A stretch of DNA of 31,629 nucleotides from DATJQA01 sp038057515 (GCA_038057515.1 JBBUDB010000054.1:1-31629), one strand, 5' to 3'; shown: positions 1 through 7,051, counted from the stretch's first letter. Numbers and translations are program-made. Notes: generated by a model not told the origin, from the letters alone.

Positions 1-1053
1 TTCCTGCATCGCCGGCATGCGCGTCTGGCCGCCGACAAGAATAATCTCATTGATATCGGCGAGCGTAAAACCGGCGCCCTTCGGAGCGGCGAGGGTGACA
101 GCGTCTTTGGTGAGCGAAATTGAGCGATCGACGAAATCATGAACGAGTTCTTCGAGTTTGGCGCGAGTGAGCTTCATGAGGAAGTGCTTCGGACCGTTGG
201 CGTCGGAGCTGATGTACGGAATATTAATTTCCGTCTCGACGGCGGTCGAAAGTTCGTGCTTGGCGCGCTCGGCGGCTTCTTTAAGACGTTGGATGGCGAG
301 CGGGTCTTTCGAAATGTCGATGCCTTCCTGCTTCTTATACTCGGCGGCCAGATATTCGATGACGCGCTTGTCGATGTCGTCGCCGCCGAGGTGCGTGTCG
401 CCGCCCGTCGCCTTGACCTCAACCACATCATCGCCGACCTCAAGCACCGACACGTCGAAAGTGCCGCCGCCGAAGTCGTAGACGACTATTTTTTCGTTCT
501 TCTGCTTGTTCAATCCGTAAGCGAGCGCCGCCGCCGTTGGCTCGTTGATGATGCGCCGCACCTTGAGGCCGGCAACCTCGCCGGCGTTTTTCGTGGCCTG
601 GCGCTGGGCGTCGTCGAAATAGGCCGGCACGGTGATAACGGCTTCTTCGATCTTCTCGCCCAGTTTCGCTTCAGCGTCCGCTTTTATCTTCGCGAGGATG
701 AAAGACGAAATTTCTTCCGGTGCGTGCCAATCGTTGCCCATTTTGACTTCGACGCCGCCATGGGCGCTTTCCTTGATCTCGTACGGCAGCCAGGCCTTAT
801 CACGTTGGACTTCCGGGTCCTTCCAGGTTCGGCCAACAAGACGCTTCACCGAAAAAACAGTGTTCTTCGGGTTGGTGATTGATTGACGCTTGGCGAGAAG
901 CCCGACGAGACGTTCATTGGCCTTCGAAAAAGCAACAATGGAGGGCGTGGTGCGATTACCTTCGGCATTCTCCAGGATGCGCGGCTCCCCCGCTTCGGTC
1001 ACGGCGGCGGCGGAATTCGTGGTGCCAAGATCGATGCCTAGTATTTTTGACAT
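1..1053 (-). CDS. dnaK: Chaperone DnaK (Hsp70), N-terminal part, cut by window edge
   Basis: This ATP-driven Hsp70 chaperone binds exposed hydrophobic segments and works with GrpE and DnaJ in the cytoplasm. Reading the minus strand from the ATG at 1053 gives MSKILGIDLGTTNSAAAV, the Hsp70 phosphate-1 signature. It is followed by VPAYFDDAQRQATKNAGEVAG, INEPTAAALAYGL and VYDFGGGTFDVSVLEVG (phosphate-2), and then ILVGGQTRMPAMQE near the edge. About 351 codons, nearly all of the nucleotide-binding domain, are present; the substrate-binding domain lies outside the window. The gene starts 27 nt after grpE and is last in the hrcA-grpE-dnaK order, so it is probably transcribed from the CIRCE promoter. 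The family assignment is certain. There is no clear Shine-Dalgarno site at the start. Confidence 0.97.
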   Translation of the reverse strand, partial: MSKILGIDLGTTNSAAAVTEAGEPRILENAEGNRTTPSIVAFSKANERLVGLLAKRQSITNPKNTVFSVKRLVGRTWKDPEVQRDKAWLPYEIKESAHGGVEVKMGNDWHAPEEISSFILAKIKADAEAKLGEKIEEAVITVPAYFDDAQRQATKNAGEVAGLKVRRIINEPTAAALAYGLNKQKNEKIVVYDFGGGTFDVSVLEVGDDVVEVKATGGDTHLGGDDIDKRVIEYLAAEYKKQEGIDISKDPLAIQRLKEAAERAKHELSTAVETEINIPYISSDANGPKHFLMKLTRAKLEELVHDFVDRSISLTKDAVTLAAPKGAGFTLADINEIILVGGQTRMPAMQE

Positions 1054-1080
1054 GGTAGTAGTTTGAGATGCGTTAGTTGG

Positions 1081-1611
1081 TTAGTGATTGGTCTGGGTAG
1101 TATCTTTTGCTTTCTTCAATCGGACGCGCACGGGCCGGAGAACTTTATCATGGAGACGGTAGCCGGGCTCTATCGTGTCGGCCACTGTTCCGGGCGGCCC
1201 CTCCGCTTCGACTTCAGCCAGGGCCTCGTGAACCTTGGGGTCGAAAGGCGTTCCCGGCGGAGCATCGATGCGTTCAAGGCCTCGTTTCCGCAGGAGATCC
1301 TCGAGTTGGGTCTTAATGAGATAAACTCCTTTTTCGACATCACCGTTCTTTTCCATCGCCTGAACAGCGAGCGAGAAGTTATCGATGACGGTAATGAGTT
1401 CGTACATGAGGTCTTCGGCGCCGTAACGAACGGCTCCTTGAAGACGCTCGGCCTCTTCCTTCTTGTAGTTCACGAAGTCGGCCTTGGCTCTTTGCCAGCC
1501 GGCAAGATAATCATCGCGCTCGCGGCTAAGTTTTGCCGCTTCGTCCTCGGGCGCGGGCGTGATCGGGCAGGTTTTTGGTTCGCTATCTTTCTTTTGTTCT
1601 TCGTCGCTCAT
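1081..1611 (-). CDS. grpE: Nucleotide exchange factor GrpE
   Basis: GrpE releases ADP from DnaK and so resets the chaperone cycle. The 176-residue protein has an acidic, low-complexity N-terminus (about 1-25). A long helix follows (about 26-110, LSRERDDYLAGWQRAKADF then YGAEDLMYELITVIDNFSLA). The C-terminal beta domain ends in the family signature PGYRLHDKVLRPVRVRL (about 150-166). Length and order are normal for the family. It lies 11 nt downstream of hrcA and 27 nt upstream of dnaK, so the three genes form one heat-shock operon. Confidence 0.96.
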   Translation of the reverse strand: MSDEEQKKDSEPKTCPITPAPEDEAAKLSRERDDYLAGWQRAKADFVNYKKEEAERLQGAVRYGAEDLMYELITVIDNFSLAVQAMEKNGDVEKGVYLIKTQLEDLLRKRGLERIDAPPGTPFDPKVHEALAEVEAEGPPGTVADTIEPGYRLHDKVLRPVRVRLKKAKDTTQTNH

Positions 1612-1622
1612 GGATGTAAAGA

Positions 1623-2324
1623 TTATTTTTTCTGTTTTTTATTTGACGGCGCGCGTAATCCTTTGAATATCTTGGCCACCTTCTGATAGTTCATGCGCTT
1701 GGGACCGATGGCGAGCAAAACCACGTGATCGCCGCCGCCGGTATCGTAGTCGCCGGCAAACACGGAAAGATGGTCGCACCGCGTCACGGGGCTTTTTCGT
1801 CCAACGAAAACGCGGATGGGGTGCTCCTCGTCCAAAAATGATTCGCGTACAGCGGCAAGACGCGCGTCGAGGGCTTCAAAGTCATGAATGACGGAAGTGA
1901 CTTCTGATCGGGACTGCCAGTCTAGCCGTCCGATGAGCTCCTCAAGACCGCCCTTATAAATGTCGCGAGTGGTGTTGACGACCGAAAGAAGGCCGAGGGT
2001 TTCGGCAAGCTGTTCGGAGAGCTCGTTCCAGTCATGGCGCAGAAGAGTTCCCGCAAGTCGCTCATCGCCTTCGGCGCCCTTGGCGCACTCGAGGGCGTAA
2101 TTGGCAAAAAATTCGTAGCCCTTATCGGTGGGTACGCGACCGGCAGAATAATTCGGCTGTTCGAGATAACCGGTGTCGGCGAGGGCCTTGAGTTCCCAGC
2201 GAATCATGGCTGGCTTGATGCCGAATTCGTGGTTTTCGTAGAGCCAGCCGGACGACACGGGTTCGCCGGTCGAGATGAACTCCCGGATCACGGCCTCCAA
2301 AATACCTGCGGTGCGCGGATTCAT
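1623..2324 (-). CDS. hrcA: Heat-inducible transcription repressor HrcA (short form)
   Basis: HrcA is the repressor that binds CIRCE and shuts off the dnaK/groE heat-shock genes. The N-terminal winged helix is clear: MNPRTAGILEAVIREFISTG, then EPVSSGWLYENHEFGIKPAM and the HrcA-typical YLEQPNYSAGRVPTDKGYEFF (about residues 54-74). The C-terminal part carries a GAF-like region ending in VVLLAIGPKRMNYQKVAKIFKGL. At 233 residues it is about 100 shorter than typical HrcA proteins, which suggests a reduced dimerisation or insert region. The gene is first in its operon. Its own promoter contains a CIRCE-like operator, so autoregulation is expected. The ATG at 2324 lies 20 nt after the -10 box and has no good ribosome-binding site. 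Confidence 0.93.
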   Translation of the reverse strand: MNPRTAGILEAVIREFISTGEPVSSGWLYENHEFGIKPAMIRWELKALADTGYLEQPNYSAGRVPTDKGYEFFANYALECAKGAEGDERLAGTLLRHDWNELSEQLAETLGLLSVVNTTRDIYKGGLEELIGRLDWQSRSEVTSVIHDFEALDARLAAVRESFLDEEHPIRVFVGRKSPVTRCDHLSVFAGDYDTGGGDHVVLLAIGPKRMNYQKVAKIFKGLRAPSNKKQKK

Positions 2325-2344
2325 ATGGATCGTGGATTTCGTTC

Positions 2345-2374
2345 ATTGTAGGGTGATTAGCAGGCGCGTGTCAA
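2345..2374 (-). promoter_or_regulatory. Promoter of hrcA-grpE-dnaK
   Basis: On the minus strand a -35 box TTGACA (2374-2369), an 18-bp spacer and a -10 box TACAAT (2350-2345) precede the hrcA ATG at 2324 by 20 nt. Both hexamers are near consensus. The -35 box lies inside the central spacer of the CIRCE-like operator, so HrcA bound there would block RNA polymerase directly. Confidence 0.85.
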
Positions 2375-2383
2375 GGTTGCTAA
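2357..2383. promoter_or_regulatory. CIRCE-like HrcA operator
   Basis: TTAGCA (2357-2362) and TGCTAA (2378-2383) form an inverted repeat. The whole site is exactly 27 bp, as in the classical CIRCE TTAGCACTC-N9-GAGTGCTAA. The outer six bases of each arm match perfectly, while the inner CTC/GAG bases are replaced. One flanking A/T pair extends the symmetry. Position in front of hrcA and overlap with the promoter support the assignment. Confidence 0.85.
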
Positions 2384-2425
2384 TAGGTTCGTCTCTTAGG
2401 CACGAGCTCCCGTCACCATCAACGA

Positions 2426-2462
2426 GCCCCGTTGGCTAATAACCAATGGGGCCGTCGTTTTT
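2426..2462 (+). terminator. Terminator-like hairpin between hrcA and cysS
   Basis: GCCCCGTTGG (from 2426) pairs with CCAATGGGGC (to 2452) with one G-T pair, around a 7-nt loop, and is followed by a T run (2458-2462). It has the form of an intrinsic terminator on the plus strand. No plus-strand gene lies upstream within view; it may insulate the cysS promoter from read-through starting in the divergent intergenic region. Confidence 0.5.
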
Positions 2463-2469
2463 CAGTCAA

Positions 2470-2498
2470 TTCCCATCTGGCCGATTTAGTGGTACGAT
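2470..2498 (+). promoter_or_regulatory. Candidate promoter of the cysS leader
   Basis: TTCCCA (2470-2475), a 17-bp spacer and TACGAT (2493-2498) form a moderate sigma-70-type promoter. An ATG at 2511 follows 12 nt after the -10 box, the same short spacing seen at several other genes in this window, so transcription may start only a few bases before the leader ORF. Confidence 0.5.
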
Positions 2499-2510
2499 AG
2501 ACGTACTCTT

Positions 2511-2582
2511 ATGGCCATTTACCCCGTTACTCATTGCTCTAGGGAGGGCCTTGAAAACGCGATTGTGAGTGATTTTCTTTAA
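2511..2582 (+). CDS. Candidate 23-codon leader peptide upstream of cysS
   Basis: An ATG at 2511 opens a 23-residue frame (MAIYPVTHC at its start, IVSDFL at its end) closed by TAA at 2580-2582, 34 nt before the cysS ATG. Codon 9 is TGC, cysteine. It lies immediately after the 5' arm (2513-2534) of an inverted repeat whose 3' arm covers the cysS start. Translation through this frame would therefore compete with the pairing, and a ribosome waiting at the Cys codon would sit on the 5' arm. The peptide has no recognised homologue. Its expression is inferred only from the promoter position and the arrangement. Confidence 0.4.
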   Translation: MAIYPVTHCSREGLENAIVSDFL

Positions 2583-2638
2583 TTGCTATGCGCCAAATTC
2601 ACCGTAATCCCAAAAGATGAGTAACGGGGTAAAAGGCC
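2513..2638 (+). promoter_or_regulatory. Long-range inverted repeat covering the cysS start codon
   Basis: The arm at 2518-2534 is the exact reverse complement of 2617-2633 (17 bp, containing ACCCCGTTA and TAACGGGGT). After one A/A mismatch, four more pairs follow (2513-2516 with 2635-2638). The 3' arm begins with the cysS ATG. In RNA the start codon would be buried in a 21-pair stem with an 82-nt loop. The same ACCCCGTTA/TAACGGGGT arms recur in the same orientation in the typA leader. Confidence 0.8.
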
Positions 2639-4119
2639 CGATTTCTTTCTTTAATACGCTGACCCGCAAAGTCGAGTTTCTGCGCCCGATTAAAAAAACC
2701 GCGGTTGGCCTCTACACCTGCGGCCCAACGGTCTATAACTACGCTCACCTCGGCAACCTTCGCACCTACGTTTTTGAGGACCTCCTGGAGCGCACCCTCG
2801 CCTACCTCGGCTATAAAGTGAACCGGGTGATGAACATTACCGACGTTGGCCATCTAACGAGCGATGGCGATGTCGGCGAAGATAAGCTTGAGCGCGAAGC
2901 GAAGTCAGAAGCAAAGTCCGTGAAGGAAATCGCCAGCTTCTACACGAAGGCCTTCTTCGAGGATATGAAGAAGTTGAATGTTAAAATGCCGAAGACGATC
3001 GCGCCAGCTTCAAAATATGTTCCCGACCAGGTAAAAATAATTAAAACTCTTGTTGAAAAGGGATTTGCCTACGACACCTCCGAGGCGGTCTACTTCGACA
3101 CTTCGCGCCTCAAGGACTACGGCAAGCTCTCCGGCCAAAAGCTCGCCGAAAAAACCGTCGGCGCGCGGGCCGAGGTTGTCACCAAAACATCAAAGCGCCA
3201 TCCAACCGATTTCGTTTTGTGGTTCAAGCTCGTGGGGAAATTCGAGCATCACCTCCTGCGCTGGGATTCTCCCTGGGGCGTCGGCTTTCCCGGATGGCAC
3301 ATCGAGTGCTCGGCTATCTCCAGAAAATTTCTTGGCCAGCCATTCGATATCCACACTGGCGGCGTAGATCACATCGGCACCCATCACACGAACGAGATCG
3401 CCCAATCGGAGGCGGCCTTTGGAAAACCGCTCGCGAACATCTGGCTTCATGGCGAATTTCTTCTCATCGAAACCGCGAAGATGGCGAAGTCGGAGAGCAA
3501 TTTCATCACCGTCAAAGACCTCGAACGCCAGCACGTGCCGGCGGCGGCTTTTCGCTACCTGGCGCTCACCGCGCACTACCGTTCGCCGCTTCACTTTTCG
3601 TGGTCCGCGCTCGACCAGGCCAGGCAAGCACTAACGGCTCTCATTGGGCGGGCGCTCTACGCTGAATTCATGAGCCATGCCAAAGACCTCCCCCGTTCGA
3701 CCAAACTCACGGCGAGCCGCCCTCCTAAGGGCGGCGATCCGGCCATCGTGGTGCTTCGCGAAAAGTTCCGCGCCGCGCTCGTAAACGACCTCAATGTTCC
3801 CCAGGCGCTCGCCGTCGTCCACGAACTTGTCGGAAATAAAGCCCTTGCGACCCGAGACCCGAAAGGCGTCCTCACCGCCCTCTATGATTTCGACGAAGTG
3901 CTCGGCTTACGGCTCAAAACCTATGTTCGCCACTACCGAATGTCCGAACTTATGAAGGATAAGCGCCTCCGGACGATACTCGCCGAACGGGAAGAGTTTC
4001 GGCGTCTTCAACAGTTTATCCAGTCCGACAGCTTGCGCAAAAAGCTTGCCGGGTTAGGATACATCACAGAAGACACGCCGATCGGCCCCTATGCGGCGCC
4101 GAAGTTGATATCTCTCTAA
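2617..4119 (+). CDS. cysS: Cysteinyl-tRNA synthetase
   Basis: Class I aminoacyl-tRNA synthetase that charges tRNA-Cys with cysteine using ATP. The 500-residue protein shows the HIGH-type motif in YTCGPTVYNYAHLGNLRTY, the zinc-site segment GWHIECSAIS with GGVDHIGTHHTNEIAQSE, and the KMSKS-type loop KMAKSESN. An anticodon-binding C-terminal region follows. An in-frame TAA at 2605 limits the start to 2617. The N-terminus is about ten residues longer than usual before the conserved FFNTLTRKVEFLRPI. Residues near 367-375 (SRPPKGGDP) are encoded by a perfect GC palindrome that looks inserted. The start codon has no Shine-Dalgarno site and lies in an inverted-repeat arm. dnaB follows after 85 nt. 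Confidence 0.97.
   Translation: MSNGVKGPISFFNTLTRKVEFLRPIKKTAVGLYTCGPTVYNYAHLGNLRTYVFEDLLERTLAYLGYKVNRVMNITDVGHLTSDGDVGEDKLEREAKSEAKSVKEIASFYTKAFFEDMKKLNVKMPKTIAPASKYVPDQVKIIKTLVEKGFAYDTSEAVYFDTSRLKDYGKLSGQKLAEKTVGARAEVVTKTSKRHPTDFVLWFKLVGKFEHHLLRWDSPWGVGFPGWHIECSAISRKFLGQPFDIHTGGVDHIGTHHTNEIAQSEAAFGKPLANIWLHGEFLLIETAKMAKSESNFITVKDLERQHVPAAAFRYLALTAHYRSPLHFSWSALDQARQALTALIGRALYAEFMSHAKDLPRSTKLTASRPPKGGDPAIVVLREKFRAALVNDLNVPQALAVVHELVGNKALATRDPKGVLTALYDFDEVLGLRLKTYVRHYRMSELMKDKRLRTILAEREEFRRLQQFIQSDSLRKKLAGLGYITEDTPIGPYAAPKLISL
3716..3735. repeat. GC palindrome inserted in cysS
   Basis: GCCGCCC-TCCTAA-GGGCGGC is a perfect 7-bp stem inside cysS, read in frame as part of SRPPKGGDP in a poorly conserved stretch between the catalytic core and the C-terminal domain. 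It resembles the other CGCC/GGCG palindromes in the window but has a longer loop. Confidence 0.6.
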
Positions 4120-4175
4120 CTAGCGCGCTAGTAACTAGTTGATTAGCAGTGTTAGCGACGCAAACTAACACCGCT
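4119..4175 (+). other. Palindromes in the cysS-dnaB spacer
   Basis: The spacer holds a perfect 14-bp palindrome (ACTAGCG and its mirror, 4119-4132). It also holds a hairpin whose arms 4145-4155 and 4165-4175 (GTGTTAG/CTAACAC core) pair at 10 of 11 positions around a 9-nt loop. No T run follows, so this is not a standard terminator. It could be a processing or attenuation site between the two genes. Confidence 0.45.
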
Positions 4176-4204
4176 ATTTAGCTATCCGCTAATTTTCTAA
4201 ATTA

Positions 4205-5584
4205 ATGTCTCCTCACCACCCTCAAAAATCGTCGTTGAAAGTTCCGCCCCAAAATACCGAGGCGGAGCAAGCCGTTCTCGGGAGCTTGCTCATCGATAAG
4301 AACGCCATTTTAAAGATCGCGGATATTCTCACGGCCGATGATTTCTATGTGCCGGCGCACGAGAAAATCTTCGGCACCATTATTGAACTTTACGAAAAAC
4401 ATCAGCCCATCGACGTCTTGAGCTTAACGAATCGCCTTAAAGAAATCGAGGCGCTTGTTGATATCGGCGGTTCGAGCTATCTCGCCGAACTCACGAATCG
4501 CGTCACGACTTCGTCGCACGTCGATCACTATGCGAACATCGTGAAGGAGAAGCGCGTGCTTCGCGACCTTATCCGCGCCTCTTCCGAAATCGCCGAGAAT
4601 GCTTTCGCGCCCGCCGCGGAGTTCGAGGATTTCTTGGATGAGATCGAGCAGAAGATCTTGAACATTTCCCAGCGCTCGATGCCGAAGAACTTCGTCCACA
4701 TTCGCGAGGAACTCAAAACCGCCTACGAACGCATCGAGAAGCTCCACCAGCACGAAGGCACCATCCGCGGCGTAACGACCGGCTTCCCCGGTCTCGACAA
4801 TCTGCTTTCGGGTCTTCAGCGTTCCGATCTCGTGGTTCTCGGCGCTCGTCCTTCGATGGGTAAGACCTCGCTCGCTCTCGACATTGCCCGCCACGCGGCC
4901 ATGGCCGGCACGCCGGTCGGTATCTTTTCTCTGGAAATGTCGCGCGAGCAGGTCATCGACCGTTTCATCTCGGCTCAATCGAACGTGCCGCTCTGGAAGC
5001 TCCGCACCGGCCGCATCACCGACGATATGGAGTTCCAAATGATCCAAAAATCGCTCGACGAGCTTTCGCACGCCTCGATCTTCATCGACGACACGGCCTC
5101 GCCCACGGTCCTCCAAATGCGCTCGATGGCCCGGCGGCTCCAGATCGAGCATGGCCTGGGACTTCTTGTCGTCGATTATCTCCAACTCATCATGCCGCGC
5201 TCCTCGACGCCGAACATGGTTCAGCAAGTGACCGAGATATCGCGGGGCTTGAAGGGCCTCGCCCGCGAACTCAATGTGCCCGTCCTCGCGCTCTCCCAGC
5301 TCTCCCGCGGCGTTGAACAGCGCGACACCAAGGAACCTCGGCTTTCCGATCTGCGCGAGTCCGGCGCCATTGAGCAAGACGCCGATGTCGTCATGTTCAT
5401 CTACCGCAAGGACCGCGACAAGCCCGACGGACCGCCCGAAGAGCAGGGCATCGCGAAGATAAATATCGCCAAACACCGCAACGGCCCCCTGGGGAGCGTC
5501 GACCTCCGTTTCGACCAGGAACGCGCCAGTTTCGTTGCCATTGATAAGTACCACTCCGAACCCCCGGGCGATTCGTACTCGTAG
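4205..5584 (+). CDS. dnaB: Replicative DNA helicase DnaB
   Basis: Hexameric 5'-3' helicase that unwinds DNA at the replication fork and contacts primase. The 459-residue length is typical. The N-terminal domain begins VPPQNTEAEQAVLGSLLIDKNA and contains DFYVPAHEKIFGTIIELYE. The RecA-like motor begins at TTGFPGLDNLLSGLQRSDLV and carries Walker A ARPSMGKTSLALDIA, Walker B LGLLVVDYLQLIMP, then LALSQLSRGVEQR and RLSDLRESGAIEQDADVVMFIYR. No intein is present. The gene follows cysS on the same strand. Confidence 0.97.
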   Translation: MSPHHPQKSSLKVPPQNTEAEQAVLGSLLIDKNAILKIADILTADDFYVPAHEKIFGTIIELYEKHQPIDVLSLTNRLKEIEALVDIGGSSYLAELTNRVTTSSHVDHYANIVKEKRVLRDLIRASSEIAENAFAPAAEFEDFLDEIEQKILNISQRSMPKNFVHIREELKTAYERIEKLHQHEGTIRGVTTGFPGLDNLLSGLQRSDLVVLGARPSMGKTSLALDIARHAAMAGTPVGIFSLEMSREQVIDRFISAQSNVPLWKLRTGRITDDMEFQMIQKSLDELSHASIFIDDTASPTVLQMRSMARRLQIEHGLGLLVVDYLQLIMPRSSTPNMVQQVTEISRGLKGLARELNVPVLALSQLSRGVEQRDTKEPRLSDLRESGAIEQDADVVMFIYRKDRDKPDGPPEEQGIAKINIAKHRNGPLGSVDLRFDQERASFVAIDKYHSEPPGDSYS

Positions 5585-5611
5585 CTTCATTTCTTCAGCT
5601 TCCCACTCCTA

Positions 5612-5759
5612 CATATTCAAGATATCATTTAGCGGAAGCTTTCGGAGGTGATGCGAGATTGGTCTCCGCAATGGCGGAGTCGCATCACCGAGAAGCAGGC
5701 GGCGCGGCACCGCTGGAGTGCCGCGAACGCCGGTTCCGCAAAATGATATCTTGAATATG
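5612..5759 (+). promoter_or_regulatory. Branched inverted-repeat element ending at the recR start codon
   Basis: The arm 5612-5630 is the exact reverse complement of 5741-5759 (19 bp). After one mismatch a further 6 bp pair (5632-5637 with 5734-5739). The 3' arm ends with the recR ATG (5757-5759). Inside are two nested hairpins: GGTGATGCGA/TCGCATCACC enclosing CTCCGC/GCGGAG, and GCGGCAC/GTGCCGC. The whole could fold as a three-way junction with the recR start in the closing stem. Confidence 0.8.
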
Positions 5760-6365
5760 ACCCAACACCTCCCCGAACCAGTCCGCCGCCTGGCGGCCGC
5801 TCTCGCCGAACTGCCCTCGATCGGCCCCCGGCAAGCCGCGCGCATCGCCCTTTCGCTTGTCGACAACCCCTCGGGCAGCGCCGAAGCGCTCGCCAAGGCT
5901 CTCGCGGAGATTGGTAATATCAAAACCTGCGAGCGCTGTTTTTTCATCCATCAGGAAGACGGCAAGCTTTGCCCGATCTGCGCGAACAATGCCCGCAATC
6001 AATCCATCATCATGGTCGTCGAAAAAGAAACCGACCTCATCTCCATCGAAAATACGGCTAAGTTTCCGGGTCGTTATCTCGTCTTGGGGCCGATCCCGAA
6101 GATCGGCATGCTCTCTGATTGGCAAAAAACGCGCCTGGAAACTTTAAAAAAGTTCATTAACGGAACCCTGAATGGCCGAGCCGAAGAAATAATCCTCGGA
6201 TTCAACCCGAACTCCATCGGCGACTTCAACGCGGAACTCATTAAAAAAGAGCTCTCCCCGCTCGCGAAAAAAACCAGCCGTCTTGGCCGAGGCCTCCCCA
6301 TGGGCGGCGAGATCGAATTTGCGGACGACGATACTCTTGGCGCCGCTTTAGATAGGCGCAACTAG
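5757..6365 (+). CDS. recR: Recombination protein RecR
   Basis: RecR acts with RecO (and RecF) to load RecA on gapped DNA. The 202-residue protein shows the helix-hairpin-helix region ELPSIGPRQAARIALSLVD, the zinc finger CERCFFIHQEDGKLCPIC, a Toprim domain (IMVVEKETDLISIENTAKF, then GRYLVLGPIPKIG) and a C-terminal tail GGEIEFADDDTLGAALDRRN. I chose the ATG at 5757 because it gives the canonical N-terminus MTQHLPEPVRRLAAALAELP; an in-frame upstream start at 5718 would add 13 residues encoded by the inverted-repeat element. The 3' end of the gene is the first unit of a tandem repeat that continues past the stop. Confidence 0.95.
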   Translation: MTQHLPEPVRRLAAALAELPSIGPRQAARIALSLVDNPSGSAEALAKALAEIGNIKTCERCFFIHQEDGKLCPICANNARNQSIIMVVEKETDLISIENTAKFPGRYLVLGPIPKIGMLSDWQKTRLETLKKFINGTLNGRAEEIILGFNPNSIGDFNAELIKKELSPLAKKTSRLGRGLPMGGEIEFADDDTLGAALDRRN

Positions 6366-6588
6366 GACTGTGGCCCGCCCAAAGGCGGACGACGAAACTC
6401 TTGCGAGCGCCCTAGAGCGCCGCACATAAAACCGTGGCCCGCCTAAGGCGGACGACGATACTCTTGGCGCCGCTTTAGATAGGCGCAACTAGGACTGTGG
6501 CCCGCCCAAAGGCGGACGACGAAACTCTTGCGAGCGCCCTAGAGCGCCGCACATAAAACCGTGGCCCGCCTAAGGCGGACGACGATAC
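6321..6588 (+). repeat. 127-bp tandem repeat built from the recR 3' end
   Basis: The unit 6321-6447 is repeated at 6448-6574, and a third copy starts at 6575 but diverges after 14 nt. Each unit has two related halves. One encodes ADDDTLGAALDRRN and a stop, which is the real RecR C-terminus in the first copy. The other encodes ADDETLASALERRT and a stop. Inside the array the halves are joined by CCGCC-N3/4-GGCGG palindromes. The array therefore holds alternative, untranslated versions of the RecR tail downstream of the gene. Confidence 0.85.
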
Positions 6589-6636
6589 GTTGAGAAACGC
6601 CTTGGCGGGCAGGGGTTAGGGACGACAGAGAAACAG

Positions 6637-6665
6637 TTGACGTTTTTACGGCTTTTAAGTATATT
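6637..6665 (+). promoter_or_regulatory. Promoter of an orphan RNA
   Basis: TTGACG (6637-6642), a 17-bp spacer and TATATT (6660-6665) form a strong promoter. No open frame of conserved appearance follows on this strand before the terminator at 6972-7010, so the product is probably an RNA. Confidence 0.65.
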
Positions 6666-6671
6666 AACCGC

Positions 6672-7010
6672 GACGTCCATCTGTTCGCACGCATCGCGCG
6701 TAGGCCAACCCGCTCTTTTACATATCTAACAGTTAGGCCAGGCAACCCGGCTTCCCGCGCTTCGCGCGTGTGGGTGTTCTAGCGAGAATACCCCGTGAAT
6801 GCCGGACAGCGACTAGGGACCGGATCTTAAGAGAACTCGCGCGTGTTTTTTCCACCCCACCTTTTTACCGTGTTGGAGATCTCGGAGCCGGAGAATAAGA
6901 CGTGGGAAGGGGTTAATTGATCCCCCGCCCATGCGCCCTAGTCGCCCCCTGGCCGGGGAACCCATCAATAACGCCCAGACGGAATCATCTTTCGTCTGGG
7001 CGCGACGTTT
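6672..7010 (+). ncRNA. Candidate orphan structured RNA (about 340 nt, unidentified)
   Basis: The stretch starts just after a good promoter and ends in a terminator hairpin. It contains several local hairpins, such as GGGTGTTCT/AGAATACCC around AGCG and GCGC-TTC-GCGC. A long-range pair also exists (GCGACTAGGG near 6808 with CCCTAGTCGC near 6940). No protein frame here resembles a known family. I checked by eye for tmRNA (no tRNA-like T arm or 3' end), RNase P (no GGAAAGTCC-type core) and SRP RNA (no GGAAGGAAGCA loop), and none fits. Size and isolation suit a housekeeping or regulatory RNA of unknown type. Confidence 0.5.
6972..7010 (+). terminator. Terminator of the orphan RNA
   Basis: CGCCCAGACG (6972-6981) pairs perfectly with CGTCTGGGCG (6993-7002) around an 11-nt loop, followed by CGACGTTTT. 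It is a convincing intrinsic terminator on the plus strand. Confidence 0.75.
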
Positions 7011-7051
7011 TAGAGAACCATATAACTCGACTTGCGTCGTAACTCGCAATG

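Noticed and set aside
2384..2616. T-box riboswitch for cysS
   Set aside because: No T-box core sequence (AGGGTGG type) or Stem I features were found; the leader has a different architecture.
6672..7010. tmRNA or RNase P RNA identity for the orphan RNA
   Set aside because: No tRNA-like acceptor/T arm, tag frame, or RNase P core sequences could be seen by eye on either strand.
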